DNA of 64,000 bases from Manihot esculenta (Eukaryota > Streptophyta > Magnoliopsida > Malpighiales > Euphorbiaceae): positions 7,566,389 through 7,630,388 of the forward strand of contig NC_035174.2 of the NCBI RefSeq assembly GCF_001659605.2, in the 5' to 3' direction. Below are positions 35,152 to 47,900 of this stretch, one piece after another. Below the pieces are notes generated by a model that was given only the letters and a program-made list of their open reading frames with translations, ran no database searches and was not told where the DNA came from. A program made the position numbers and the translations under genes. Positions within the stretch are counted from its first letter, which is position 1; every line of letters begins with the position of its first letter.

Positions 35152-36957
35152 ATGGCTTCTTTTTCAGTAGAGGACTTTGTAGGGAATGGGGTTTTGAAGG
35201 AGCTGGTCCAGAAGTTATTAGAAGATGGTTGGGATGATGTGCCAACTTTGAAGGTCATGAGTTCAGAAGATATGGCTGCAATAAACATGACACAAAGGCA
35301 AAAGGTACGTTTCATATTGTCTTCCTCTTTTGTTTGCTCAAATTCTGTTATTTATTGGCCTTTACGTCTGATCATAACCAGTAAAATTATGAACTTGTGC
35401 TTCTCTTACTCTAGGATGCAATGGAAATTAGATCATACCTGCATGATCGTGCTCTCATGCAGTATGGAGATAAGCTAGAGGCATCTGGAAAATGTTTGCC
35501 TGAGCTTCTGAGCTTAAGCTCTGGTGATCTCTCTGCCCAGTTTGGCATGAAGAGAGGTCACATCGCCCGTTTCACAGACAGAACCAGTGCATGTGCAGAA
35601 CCCTTGCCCAAACCATACAACCAACCTGCGAGGAAAATGACTGGCACAGAATCTGGAAATAATAGCGTTTCCAAGAGTTTTGGTTCTGTCAACTCAAAAA
35701 TGAAGCAGAGCACATCAAAATTATCTGCTAGAAGTAGCATGGATTATGAAAAATCGCTTGAACAATCCCTGGCTGATTTTAAGATTAAAGATGGATACGT
35801 CTTTAAAGGGATTGTTGCTTCTGGACCTGCTGAACCTCGAGCATGTGGTTGTGTACAGCCTCCTGCAGTAGTTGATGAAGTTGCTCCTTATGCTTTCATC
35901 GAGAACATATCAGTTGAGAAACTAGCTCCTGAGTATAAAATTGGAATGGAACGCTTGGTGAAAACCAAAGCGCCCCCAATGAAGGCCGTAGAACTGTGGC
36001 GAGATAAACCTGCAGTCCTCCTCTGCATCAGGCGTCCTGGGTAAATACTAATATTCTTTATCCCAACATGACTTTCTTGTGTAGATGCCCAGTTTAATCA
36101 ACAATACTTGCGTAAAAAATTGCAATTGTAACAATTGATGCACAGGAAAACACGAAGATGTGACAGTGGACATTTAATTAAAGAATTCAAGAACCCATAG
36201 ATAGTTATAGCCAGGACTAGAAGGTTCTGCACTCACTGAATTCTGAATCAATCTTCAAGTGTGGTTAGATATCCACTAAATGTGTGAAATTAACATTTCT
36301 TTCTTTGTTTTCTTGAATTACAAACAGGTGCATCATGTGCAGAGCTGAAGCTCACCAACTGTATGCCAAGAAACCCATGTTTGATGCACTAGGAATTCAG
36401 CTAATTGCAGTTCTTCATGAATATATAGAGTCAGAGGTATCTGATAACTTTCTTCTTATTTTTCAATAGACTCCTTTGTCTAATGTGTCACTGCTACTTT
36501 TGTCTTACAGGTGAAAGACTTCTGGCCCCGATATTGGGGTGGTGTTGTACTCTATGATCGGGAAAGGCAATTCTTCAAAGCTCTTGGAGGCGGAGAACTG
36601 CTAAAGGACAAGTTCATATCAGGATTTATTTTGAACCCACGAGCTATTGCAAATTACAAGCGTGCAAAAGCTATGGGAATAAAGCAAAACTTCAAAGGGG
36701 AAGGAGAGATTAAAGGTGGCCTCTTCATAATTGGCAGAGGAAAAAGTGGCATTGCTTACCAGTTTATTGAAAGGAATTTTGGTGATTGGGCTCCTGTAGC
36801 TGAAGTAATTGACATTTGCAGCAAGTTGCAGGTAATACTTGTCAGCTTCCCCTAACCCGTTGATGAGTTGCCATCCAATATGCATTTACTTTAAACAACT
36901 TTTCTACTTCTGATGCAGAACCAGCAGCAAAGTCAAGAGAAATCCATCAAAATATAA
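35152..36957 (+). CDS. SAM-like domain plus peroxiredoxin-like 2 (AhpC/TSA-type) protein
   Basis: Thioredoxin-fold protein of the PRXL2/FAM213 family, probable thiol redox enzyme. Exons: 35152-35304, 35415-36040, 36328-36436, 36511-36831, 36919-36957; 415 aa. The C-terminal half has the family motif RRPGCIMCRAEA, with the CxxC at residues 261-264, then GIQLIAVLHEYIESEVKDFW and the GGLFIIGRG...YQFIERNFGDW block typical of the family. The N-terminal ~110 residues hold two helical SAM-like segments: FVGNGVLKELVQKLLEDGW with DDVPTLKVMSSEDM, and KLEASGKCLPELLSLSSGDL. A Ser/Lys-rich linker joins the halves. No transit peptide is obvious. The call of the redox half is firm; the SAM assignment rests on pattern only. 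Confidence 0.88.
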
Positions 36958-37839
36958 CAGGAATAAAAGAAGTTTGTCATAATTATCCATAATTTCTTCT
37001 GATTCACCTTCTATTATATTTCTGTTCCTTGTAATTCAGGATAGAAGAAATGATCATGTTCTTTTCTGATCTTATCCACATTAGATAAATTGTTGCCGGT
37101 TCGAGCACACTTTCAGGATGCAATTGCTACGGTGTCTTTTACCTGGGAAATGCAATATATGCACAATCTTTTGTGATGCTTTAGTTACAACTGTAGTTTG
37201 TTTGGCATTTTATGGCTTGTATTGAAAAGAAAATTTAATGGAAGTTCTGCAAATTTTCCAATAACCATAGTTCAGGATCTGCTTTTTTGCTAAAAAGAGA
37301 TATTTACTGATCAATTCAGATAAATTAAGCTAGAGTTTTTTTAAGAGAACATATTTAAGAAACAGTTGAAAACTATATGACATTAACTGCCCTGATCAAG
37401 AGAACATCTTCGGTAACCTTTATGCGTATATATATAAAACAATATGTCAATGAGTTTCAGAAGATAAACCATCTGTTGGAAACTTATGCTCCTTGGAGAA
37501 GTATGTGGAATGTGTATGACACGAGAGTCACCTAACTTCCAACATAGCAAAATCTCGAAGGGGAATGAAGAAGATATCAAGGACATGGTTCAAGTTTGTG
37601 CATAACAGTGCTTTCAGCCAAGGAGATTCCCAAATCAAATTTGCATTTGTTTTAACATTAAGATACTTCTCCAGGATTATCAATCCAGCAAGAAAAAGCA
37701 CTTAAGTGCTTCAATACGCCTATGTGACTGCATAATGCCCTCTTTAACGTCCTTCAAATCAAAGATCTTGATTGCCCCTCCTGGTGATATTAGGTTTTCA
37801 ATGTCCTTCTCAACAGCTTTGGACAGCAAGAAAACCATA
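36958..37839. other. Convergent intergenic region, PRXL2 and PPR 3' ends
   Basis: 3' UTRs of both flanking genes. A 63-codon open frame (37680-37871, minus) overlaps the PPR 3' end in another frame and is not supported as a gene. Nothing else seen. Confidence 0.55.
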
Positions 37840-40071
37840 TCACCAGAAATCTCCACATGAACACGTTCCATCTTTGAAAAGATGGAACCGAGCAGAGTCT
37901 CTTACGAGTATTTCTCTTTGAGTTATCTTAGAAATATATTTAGTGGCATTGTGACAATCTCCACATACTCTCAGATTTTTAACTATTCGTATGGGAAGGC
38001 CACGGGGAATAAATATCAACCCAAAAGCAATTGCAAGCTTCTCACTATGATAGTTAAGCATCTGTATCTTTGCCGACTCCTCAACATCATGGAGAACTGA
38101 ACTAGCATCTGGAACATACCCCTCTTCTATCATTTTTTCATTTAACTTATCCAGCTCAGCATATATCTTATCAGAAAATGGGCTTGAGCAGTCATCTGCT
38201 GAGAAAATGTGAATTTTATTCTTATATTTGATCCAACTACATCCTGGTTCCTTTCTGGCTCCCCTTTCTCTCATTCCTTTCCTCAATTGAGCAACATCAT
38301 TCCATTTTCCTTTAGCAGCATAGATGCTTGAAAGCAAGATATAACCTGCAGGGTTCTGCGGCTCTAGTTCCAATAGAGACTGAGCTGCCCATTTCCCAAT
38401 TTCCAAGTTACCATAAAGCCTGCATGAGCTCAGCAAAGTGGACCAACCAATTGCATCAGGATGGAAAGGCATCTTACTAATAAAACTTCTGGCTGCTTCT
38501 AACTTTCCAGCTCGACTGAAAAGGTCAATCATGCAAGTGTAGTGATCAAGAACAGGAATGATTCCATGTTCTTTCGACATTGATTCAAAATATTGCTGTC
38601 CTCTTTCAACTAATCCTGCTCTGCTGCAAGCTGAAAGAACCCCTATGAATGTAACTGCATCAGGTTTTAAACCGTGGACCAGCATTTCTTCAAACAATGC
38701 AATCGTCTCATTGACTTTTCCAAATTGTGCATATCCAGAAACCAATGCTGTCCAAGAGACTTCATCCCTGAAGTTCATCTCATTGAACAAGCATCTGGAA
38801 TCTACTGGGCTTCCACATTTACCATAAAAAGTAATAAGCGCATTGGAGACTGTTACAAAAGAAATCAAACCGGAAACTATGGCTCGACAATGAAATTGGG
38901 AACCCTCTTCTAGGCTAGATAGGTTAGCACATGAACTTATAACACTTGCTAGAGTAAAATAATCTGGCTCAATCCCATTTCTTTGCATGTCAACAAAAAT
39001 CCTGACAGCTTCTTCACTGAAGCCATTTTGGCCATAACCCACTAACATTGCAGTCCATGTTACAACATTCTTACGTGTCATTTTCTTAAAAATTGCTTCT
39101 GCATATTGGATAATTTTACATTTGCAGTACATGTCGACAAGAGCACTACCCACAAAGATATTAGCCATATAATCACTCCGAATTATGAAGGCATGAACCT
39201 GTTTACCCTCTTCCAAGGCAGTAAGACCCCCACAAGCAGTCAGCACACTGCCAAATGTATATTGATCCAAAGAGAGCCCTTCTAGCTTCATCTGTCTAAA
39301 CAAATCAATAGCTTCTCTCTCCATTCCATTTTGTACAAGCCCTGTAATCATTGTTGTCCATGAAATAGAATCAGTTTCCTTCATACCATGAAACAGCCTC
39401 TTTGAATCCTCTACCATCCCACATCTCAACAGCCCCGTGATCATTGTGTTATGCATTACCACATTCCTCTCTGGCATCCCATCAAAAACCTGCTTTGCCT
39501 CATAAATTAAACCCGTCTTTGCATACATATCCACCAAAGGACTGCCCACGAAAACATAAGATCCAAACCCAAATTTCTCTATTTGCCCATGAATCTGCCT
39601 GCCCAAATCAATACAACCTTGACTCGATGCCAATACAAGCATGGTCGAGAAAGTAATCCTATTCAAATGAACAGCTCCATCTCTCAACATGGAGTTATAA
39701 GCCTTAAGAGCATCAAAAACCGAACCATAACAGGCATACCCCGAAATAAGAGAGTTCCATGTGACCCCATCTCTGCTTGGCATGCGATTGAAGATTTCTT
39801 GCATTTTTGAGAGATGCCCATATTTTGAATAAACGGAAAGGATGGTATTCCATGAAAAATGATTTGGGAGGGGCATTTCTTCGAACAAGCGGCGTGCATA
39901 TTTGATGTTGCCGAGTTTGCCATATGCGTTTATGAGGTTATTATATAAAAAAGGTTCTGGGTTCCTTAGGTTCTTGATTATGTGGCAATGGAGCCTCTTG
40001 GCCTGGATCTGACTTCGATCTTCGCAGCAGAACTTTAGCAAGGAGGAATAGTAATTTTTGGAGGTGGACAT
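37840..40071 (-). CDS. PPR protein, PLS class with E/E+ and DYW domains
   Basis: Organelle RNA editing factor type: PPR repeats bind a specific RNA site and the DYW domain is a cytidine deaminase. Intronless, 743 aa, starting MSTSKNYYSSLLKF. Successive PLS repeats show the usual signatures (YNNLINAYGKLGNIKYARRL, SWNTILSVYSKYGHL, TWNSLISGYACYGSV, TFGSVLTACGGLTAL). The E region has GCSWIKYKNKIHIF. In the DYW domain the zinc/catalytic motif HSEKLAIAFGL, the CxxCH motif CGDCH and HLFKDGTCSCGDFW are all present, so editing activity is plausible. The last residues are DFW instead of DYW. From memory it matches Arabidopsis At1g68930 in length and type. Targeting to mitochondria or plastid cannot be decided here. 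Confidence 0.93.
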   Translation of the reverse strand: MSTSKNYYSSLLKFCCEDRSQIQAKRLHCHIIKNLRNPEPFLYNNLINAYGKLGNIKYARRLFEEMPLPNHFSWNTILSVYSKYGHLSKMQEIFNRMPSRDGVTWNSLISGYACYGSVFDALKAYNSMLRDGAVHLNRITFSTMLVLASSQGCIDLGRQIHGQIEKFGFGSYVFVGSPLVDMYAKTGLIYEAKQVFDGMPERNVVMHNTMITGLLRCGMVEDSKRLFHGMKETDSISWTTMITGLVQNGMEREAIDLFRQMKLEGLSLDQYTFGSVLTACGGLTALEEGKQVHAFIIRSDYMANIFVGSALVDMYCKCKIIQYAEAIFKKMTRKNVVTWTAMLVGYGQNGFSEEAVRIFVDMQRNGIEPDYFTLASVISSCANLSSLEEGSQFHCRAIVSGLISFVTVSNALITFYGKCGSPVDSRCLFNEMNFRDEVSWTALVSGYAQFGKVNETIALFEEMLVHGLKPDAVTFIGVLSACSRAGLVERGQQYFESMSKEHGIIPVLDHYTCMIDLFSRAGKLEAARSFISKMPFHPDAIGWSTLLSSCRLYGNLEIGKWAAQSLLELEPQNPAGYILLSSIYAAKGKWNDVAQLRKGMRERGARKEPGCSWIKYKNKIHIFSADDCSSPFSDKIYAELDKLNEKMIEEGYVPDASSVLHDVEESAKIQMLNYHSEKLAIAFGLIFIPRGLPIRIVKNLRVCGDCHNATKYISKITQREILVRDSARFHLFKDGTCSCGDFW

Positions 40072-41110
40072 TCTATTTGTTTTGCTATGTTTGCACCATT
40101 AATTTTGGCGGGAAGAGAAGCCGTTGGGTTTTTTTACTAGTGCTAAGATCCGTTTTTAACTTGGGGTTCAGGTTTGAGAACATATAAACCAGATCTAGAA
40201 CTTGACTGGAGTCAAGGGCTAGTCAGGTTTGAACTAGCAAGGAGCAATCGTAAGACGCCTCAACCCAATCAGAATTCGAAAATGATTAATAAATATTTTC
40301 TTCTCAAATTTAATTATTACTATTACTTGAAAGATATTCAAAACTTGTTTAATTTTATATACTTTAATTAATAATTCTATATAAAATATATTTTTATTAA
40401 TAATATTTATTTAAAAAAATAATATTTCTAAAAAATATTTAAACAAAAACATATAAAAATTTATAAAGTGATTAATAATATTTCTTCTTAAATTTAATTA
40501 GTATTATCATTATTACGAAAATCGAGTCAAACATCTATTTATTTATCCCAAATACAAGGTCCAGACCTGTTATTTTAAATAATAAAAAATAGAATAAATA
40601 AATAAATACAACTGCATAACCTTGCACATATCGAACTGGAATAATCCTTAATTTCATGTAGTAGTAGTATACACGTAACTGGAACATATATGATCAGACA
40701 CCAACATGGTTTCCATTGTTTTATAAATTACAGAGCTCATTTCATTTCAGACAAATACATGAGCTTCTCTATTAAGCCTATATTCATCAGATCCTCGGAG
40801 CATCAATCTATACATTACATTCTTGCATCAGAGCATCATATTCCATGACCACTGTCCTTGGAATCTAATAATTTAAAGTTCACATAACAGAATCATCAAG
40901 GCAAATGGCCATTTCCCTCTTAAGCTCTCAGAACCTTCTTGCTTTGGACATGCAACTAATCCTCAAACCTTTGAAGCTGGGGCTTAGAAGCATCTCCCTT
41001 TATCAGCCGCCGTACCTTTGAAGAGAATCCCGTCTTCATCCCTTTTTATCCTAAGAATTAGCGGGGCAACCATAACCATACTTTGTCTAACTAAAAGATA
41101 AAGTGAATAA
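40072..41110. other. Intergenic between PPR and bHLH49 genes
   Basis: PPR upstream region (about 40072-40260), very AT-rich DNA to about 40680, then the probable 3' UTR of the bHLH gene. No other feature recognised. Confidence 0.55.
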
Positions 41111-43942
41111 TTAAAGTTCAGCTTTCATATGGCCTGGTGGCAGTGATCCTGCAACAAAGATAAACTCAACTGTTCAGCGTAGGAGCATTTTGGATTACAG
41201 CATTCGACATGTTTAAATCGGCGAAAATGAACAAGCCAATACCATTAATATCTTGGCCATCTTGTGGAGCACTGGTTACATAGCTCATCTGGACAACATT
41301 GTGGAGCTCATCGTCCCAAGCACTCGGTAGCTAGGGTGTGTTACAATGAAATGTAAAATTAGTAGCATGCCACACATTCTAAAGGACGAGTAGAAAGACT
41401 CGAATCATCTGAGTGGTACTGTAATGAATATATCACCAATATTTGGCGTAGCCCACAAGAACTTTCTCAGCTTATATAACAAAAAGCAAATAGAAACACA
41501 CATAAGATGTGAATTCCTAATTATCCCTTGATAATATGTTGAGAAGTGGGATTCATAGAGACTAGTGTCCCAGGCATCCAAATGTATAATAATAGTTTCT
41601 TAGATAACCAAAATACTATCAGACTATCACCACCTACGTGTATTTCAGAACGCCAAACAATTAAAAACATCATCAGGAATCAAGAAAAGGGCCAAGAGTT
41701 ACCTGAGTAGGCTCCTTGAATCCTCCAGTCATCGGTATCAGTTGGGAATTAATGGCTCTCCGGAGCACGTCAGAATGGCTCTCCATGCCAGGAAAAGAAG
41801 GTTGAATAAGTCCTGGTTGAGATGCATTAAATGGGGGATAAACCATAGGCACCTCTGGTGAAAATGCCAGAGTAGATGGTGGAACTGCCCTTGAATGCAG
41901 TATCTGCACATACAGGCACAATCTAATATATTACAGGGACAACAAAACAAGCACGTAAACAGATCCACACATTTGCACACATAGGAAAATTTGCCCATTT
42001 GATCCATAAACTAGTTCTTCTTTAAGAAAACTAAACTTGTATCCACTTACATCCTTTGCGAGCAAACCTTCTATGCTGACATCCAGCCTTGGATTCACTG
42101 TTGCTAGTTTCATTGATAGAAACTGAAAAAAAAAAAATTTCAACTCAGCAGAAATACACACAAGTTCCAAATAAAGAGATCTGAATTTGAAGTCAAAAGT
42201 ATCTTGTTTTGAGTCTTAAAAGCGCAGTTGAATGAGATTGAGAAAAACCAGAAACTAGCATCCTTCCAAAGCAATCCAAGACACAAGAAGCACAATGTTA
42301 TCCACCTCAAACATAACTGTCAATGAAATTGAATTACTTCTGACAGATGATGAACTGGACTAATTGGGGACCACCAAAAAATAGAGAGGAAAAGTGAAAC
42401 AGGATTATGTCATACCTCAACCTGCCGTTGCAACGATTGCACGTAGTTGATAATTTCATCTAGCATAACCGCCTTGCCTGTAACCTGCAAAATTCAGTTG
42501 ATGTTTATGAATAAACTGCAACAGCATTTTAATTATGCAGACAACTCAATCACTCTCCCAAACCAACCTTGCTGCAACCAGGTACAAGGTCTTGCAGAAA
42601 CTTCATCCTTTCACTGATCTTTTCTCTTCTAACCTGTAAACAGAATTGATCAACTATGGAACAAATAGTAGAAAGAAAGCTGCTTCAAATCAAGTACTTA
42701 ACACAGAATCTTACTCTTTCTGCAAGGCTATGACTGTTTGTTGCTTGACCTCTTCGAGCTCTAACATGAATATATTCTTGTTTTGGTGGATCAGAAGCTT
42801 GAGATCCTTGTTTACTTTGTTTTCCAGTAGTTTTATTAGGAGTTGAAATTGGGTTTTCCTCTCCTTTCTGTTGAACTTCAGGGCTAGATTGTTGGGTTCC
42901 CTTGGCCTGATCAATTTCAGTATCCTACAACAGAAAAAACAGTTGTGTATTATTGAAAAATATTATGAAAAAAAAAAATTAATCTAAGTTCCAAAATGAT
43001 AAGAAAACAATTTGCAAAGGCAGTTCCCACCTGCCCATTCCTTTTCCTTTTCTTTGAGGCAAGGCTCTTAGCAGTCAGTTCCCCACCATTTCCTTCCAAC
43101 ATAGATGGCTCATCTTGACGGCCACCACCACTGAATTCAGCTGCCTCAGACTCATTACCAGACCCACCAAGGCCTTGTTTTGCTTCATCATGAGATCTTA
43201 CAAGGCTCCCACTTTTTTTCTGAGTGTTCAGTGGGCTCCCTTCAATAGCCACATGTTCAACTGACAAAGGAGCATCTCCAACATTCTTCTGACCTTGTCC
43301 GCCAGATACTGATTTCAACTCACTACCTGCAAAAACATCTTGTGGTCCTTGCATCATTCCCCCACCCCTGGAATAAAGATGCATAGACTCTGGAATTCCA
43401 AAAGGGTTCACGATATCACTAAAATTGCCACCATTGAAGCAGGAAAATCTAGCAGCACGCTCAATGAATGCAGAATCTGCAGGAAACTGAGACAAGCTCT
43501 GTGGGAGCACCCCAGGGGCAGTTGGTAAGAAAATGCCACCTTTCAGCATGGAGCTTGGTGGATTCCACCCAATATCCAGCGTTTTAACAAGGCCAGTTCT
43601 CAAAGAAGCGGGACCGCTTTTTCTAATCCCTATTGGGTTTGATGTGCTTGCGTTATTCTGGACACTAACCTCAGAAAATCCCAAGTTCTGTGGATTTGTG
43701 GTGTGGTCCCAAAGCCCTGGACCAAAAGAGTCCACCATAGAAGCAGAAGAGCAAGAAGACACGCCAACTAGATCTTCCCTGCAAACTGGCATCTGATTAT
43801 CAGTGGGAACCAAACCCAGAGACGAATTTGCGATATTGGCACTGCTAAATCGCCAGTCTGATGGCATACTATCAGGTGAATGGTAGTTAACATGATTATC
43901 ACTCTTCTCTAGCTCAAATTTGTCTTTGTCACCCATTTCCAT
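41111..43942 (-). CDS. BHLH49: bHLH transcription factor, bHLH49-like (CIB-related)
   Basis: Nuclear E-box/G-box binding factor of the cryptochrome-interacting bHLH related group. Minus-strand exons: 43942-43031, 42924-42715, 42633-42568, 42484-42416, 42122-42051, 41903-41703, 41330-41243, 41148-41111; 551 aa. The long N-terminus has the group's QFPADSAFIERAARFSCFNG block and the nuclear basic run KKRKRNGQ. The bHLH spans about 355-425: YIHVRARRGQATNSHSLAER (end of exon 2), then VRREKISERMKFLQDLVPGC and the helix MLDEIINYVQSLQRQVE. His-Glu-Arg at the basic region (SHSLAERVRREK) is the E-box-binding set. The C-terminus ends GHMKAEL. Neighbour order supports orthology to Arabidopsis At1g68920 (recalled). 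Confidence 0.93.
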
Positions 43943-44950
43943 CTCTTCTTGAAAAGAATAGAAAAATTAGCCAACAGTAGATGCCTCCTCTCACAATTGT
44001 GTTTGAGCTATCAGTAATTGTCTATAGAATTCTAGAACAATAAAAAGTGAAACTCAATTACTTCCCAAGATATCCTAATTAGAAGAAAAAACTATATAAA
44101 TCTAATAAAGAATACCTTCACAAAAAAGTTCAACTGAAACCAGGAAGTGTAAACTCACAACATAAGAAACTTGACAATTCACAGTGATGCAGATATTCCC
44201 TCAAAAGCTCAATTTCAATCCAAATAAAAAGAAATTGTCTGAAGCCAAACATTCACAGCTAAGTAGAAAAACCCACTTCAATTAATTGGCTTAAGACCCA
44301 ATGTTGCTCCAACTGAAACCCCTAGGTTCCAGAATATGTTCCAAGGATCACAGAAGTTGAATTGCTACCATTTCAAAAGCTACCCAACAAGTCAAATTGA
44401 AGAGGACCAAAATTACAGCGAAAGAAAGCTACCCTCCAAGACTAAGAAACTCAGAAAAGAAAGTTCATAAAAAGCTGCAAAAGGTTCCAATAGAAGCAGT
44501 CAAATAAACAAACAAAAGAACATTGATTTCAGAACAATAAATAGCCCATTCAAAACCCTAGTCAGAGTAGAGCAGCAGCAGAGAGAGAAACCCCAGCTAA
44601 AAGTGGCAAGAGAAAGACACCCATTTTTCAGATTCTGTGCTACTTTTGGTACTGCTGCTCTTCTTTGGAGCCTTTTTCAACTCAAAAACAGAACTTTATC
44701 GAGTTTTTGGTCTCTGTTCTCTTCAAATCCCTTCTCTGCTTTTTTTTCCTTCACACTCTGCCACACGCGTACATATACACAGCAACAGATACGGAAAGAG
44801 GAAGCAATTTAGCTACAGAGAGAGAAACTTAAAGATGGGTATCTGTGAAATTGAAGGGAAAACAGTAAGAGCAAAGGAGGTAGATTTATACCCACGCTTG
44901 CATCAAAAAGAGAGCTTTGATGATTAACCACCGCCACTGCCACCGTAAAA
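43943..44950 (-). promoter_or_regulatory. bHLH49 leader and promoter region
   Basis: Normal-composition DNA upstream of the bHLH ATG, ending where the sequence turns AT-rich near 44950. It probably contains a leader with an intron, but I could not fix the splice sites. Short ORFs on the plus strand (44603-44927) are not supported as genes. Confidence 0.45.
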
Positions 44951-47900
44951 TTATTAAAAACTCTCGTTTTTGTACTATTGCTTTGCTCATTTACTTTCTT
45001 TTTCTTCTTTTAAATTACGCTTTACTTATTTTAGTGTGTAATTATGGTTAGTGTTAGCTAGCAACTGACATTGCCAACTTTCATCATGGATTTTCTTTAT
45101 CTCATTGTAATTATTTAATTTTGTCTTTTTAATTAAGATCTTGAAAACTGAGCTTAAGATCTTTAATGGGTTTGTTTGGTCAAGTACCCAAAATCTAGCT
45201 TTACCTCATTTTCATAAATATTTTTTAGAGATTGTAATTAAAGAAACTGGTCATATGAGTCATGCGGTGGGTTTAATTATTTTCTCTTGGAAAATTTTAT
45301 TCTCTAATAGTATTGATTATTGAAAACTCATTATGATAACTTCCATCTCCTATCTACTCTTCTGCTGCACAATTATACTTGTACTGATAATTTTTTTACA
45401 TAAATTTAAAAATATTTACAACCAAGAAGTCTTATAATTAGTTTCTACTACTTAATCTGCATCAAACTCATTAGCAATTTTGAGAATTTTTTTTAAATAC
45501 ATAAATATACATCTTTCTTGGTCAGCAGATTGCTTAATAAAAATATGAATGGTGAGTAATTTGCTGCCATTGATGCTCCAGTTGTATGAAAATCCCAATT
45601 AAAAATTTTCTCTCAAGTGGGCCACCCTTATTTTTTTTTAATAGCAACTAGCTAGTGCATGGTATGTTCATCTCCAAAAGTAGCAGAATCCAATGGATGA
45701 GATTCATCTCAGCATTCTGATTAGAGCCACCCCATTATTTCACTTAAAAAATAAAATCATCCTTAATTTCTTCGTTAACAAGACTTCATTCCCATAAACA
45801 AATAAATAATTATTTATTTTGCTCAACTTGTTGCAATTTCCTTTTTTTTTTTTTTTACTATTACACTATTGAATATTATTGACCTTCTCTCTCCTTCTCA
45901 TGCCATTATTAGTTGGCATTGGGACTTGCAATTTCAAAGACCTATGCTTTAAAATAATGGAATCCCTTCCCACTTTTCTTTTACTAAACCCTAATCTTTA
46001 CTTAACCCTAGGATTTAGAAAATAACCAATGTAAGAGAGAAAATGATTTGTATTGATTGGGTTGGTTTTACAAGGTACGTTGGAGAAAAATTAACAAAAA
46101 TATACTTAAACATGATTCTTATACATTGTATAAGAAAACTACAAACAAAAATCTTTCAAAGGTATAGGCCAAAGGAGAAGACAACAATAATCAATAAAGA
46201 AAAATAAATACCAGCCTATACATGGATGGAAGAGTAGGGGATCAGATTCCTTAGTACCCTTTTGTATATTTTACCCATTTCTTTTATCAGATTATGGGAA
46301 AGCTATAGGGAAATGGGCAAATGGAGTGTTGCCACATGGATATGGGTTTGCCCTTTTATGGGAGATTATTGATAAAAAGAAAATAATAAAAATTAATAAA
46401 ATTAAAAATTTTAATTTTTATAAATAAAATAAATATTCGTTAAGAGCCGTTAATGTGTTAATGGACGTGTGAAAGAGAGCTGGTTGATGGTTGGCAATGG
46501 GCCTTGTTTTTGGGAAAAGCTAAGAAACAAGGCCAAGGCAACAACCAAATCCTATACAAAGCAACATGGGATGGGAGTTGGGGATTCGAGATATCTTAAC
46601 TACAGCCTTTACAATTCTTTAACATGAATCAAACATTGCATCATTACTCTCTCTCTCTCTTATGCTTTGGTGAAATGTCGATAAAGTGCAGTTTGGTTTG
46701 AGCTTTAATCAATTAAAGGGAGCACGTTTGAGACTTTACCAATCTATTACTACTGTACTTAATTAGTCATTAATTAATTATATATGTTTACATTGTTCGT
46801 ACAAATCTTAATTAACATCTCATTTTTTACTTAAAGCATGTTACAATTAAATAATTTAGAAAGAGAAATTTTTAAAAAATACTATTACGATTATGCAATT
46901 CTATATATAATAATAATCTAGTTATTAATGAATATATAATATTATTCAGAATCAAATACTCAATTTCAAAGTGTCGAATTGATATTCTGAGATCTAAAAA
47001 AATAAGATTTACAGTGTATGAATGAGCATGTCTCTCTTTCGTTATTTTTTTTTTATTCTCTAGTGACGCATAACTGCCACTCTACGGACATGTCAATATA
47101 TTATTTTTTGTCAGTCTGCCGTTTAATTCCCTCGGTCCGCATGCTGATAGAGTTACGAGGTGACTAGGTATGCTTTCTTACCTCTGGTCACGTCACCGGA
47201 TTAGGCTATCTTCTTGTGAGTCTGCGCAATATAAGGCTAGTTCGCTTGAGAACAGTCTGATGGGTTTTGAGTTTGTGGATTTTGAGTTTGTATTATTTTT
47301 TTAGACCCGGCATCACCCCATAGTGTAAGAAGAGTCCGATAGTTATTAACGAACCAATGATCAAAATTTTATTTCTTTTATTTAGATATTTTTAATAAAA
47401 TTAATAGTTAAAATTTTTATGATTTGTTTTATGGTATACGGTGAAGAAGCTGAAGGGGAGAGAAGAAAGATTAGAAAGGAAGTTGGGGTGTACAAAGGAC
47501 ATGAGAAAATAGCCTTCAAGTTGCATGAAATTCATGCAAAACATCATTGCAAGAACATGATGAGATTATTGTGTAGTTGAGTGATTAATGTTTTTCAAAC
47601 TTGTAGTCATTTTTAGTTAACTTTTTCTCCAAACCCTAATTTCATACGATCCACCTTTATCATTTCTTATCAGAAGATGCTTCTTGAAAATGTGAGGAAC
47701 TTTTCACAGGCCCAAATCTTCACTCTTTACTAACAAACCTGAGTTAGGCATGGAAGCCTGACTGCCCTTTTGCCTGGAAACATTGTCCTAAAAAGACAGC
47801 CTACTATTCAAACTCTTTGTCCCTCGAAATCCATATATCATTTTCTAAATTTAACAAGAAAATAAAAGTTTAAATTTTTTAATTAATTTAAAAAATTCCT

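Noticed and set aside
37680..37871. 63-codon minus-strand ORF overlapping the PPR stop
   Set aside because: Overlaps the conserved DYW end in another frame, no recognisable motif; most likely 3' UTR.
47450..47585. Short Lys/Glu-rich open stretch followed by a stop
   Set aside because: Under 50 codons, no start in good context and no relation to a known family.
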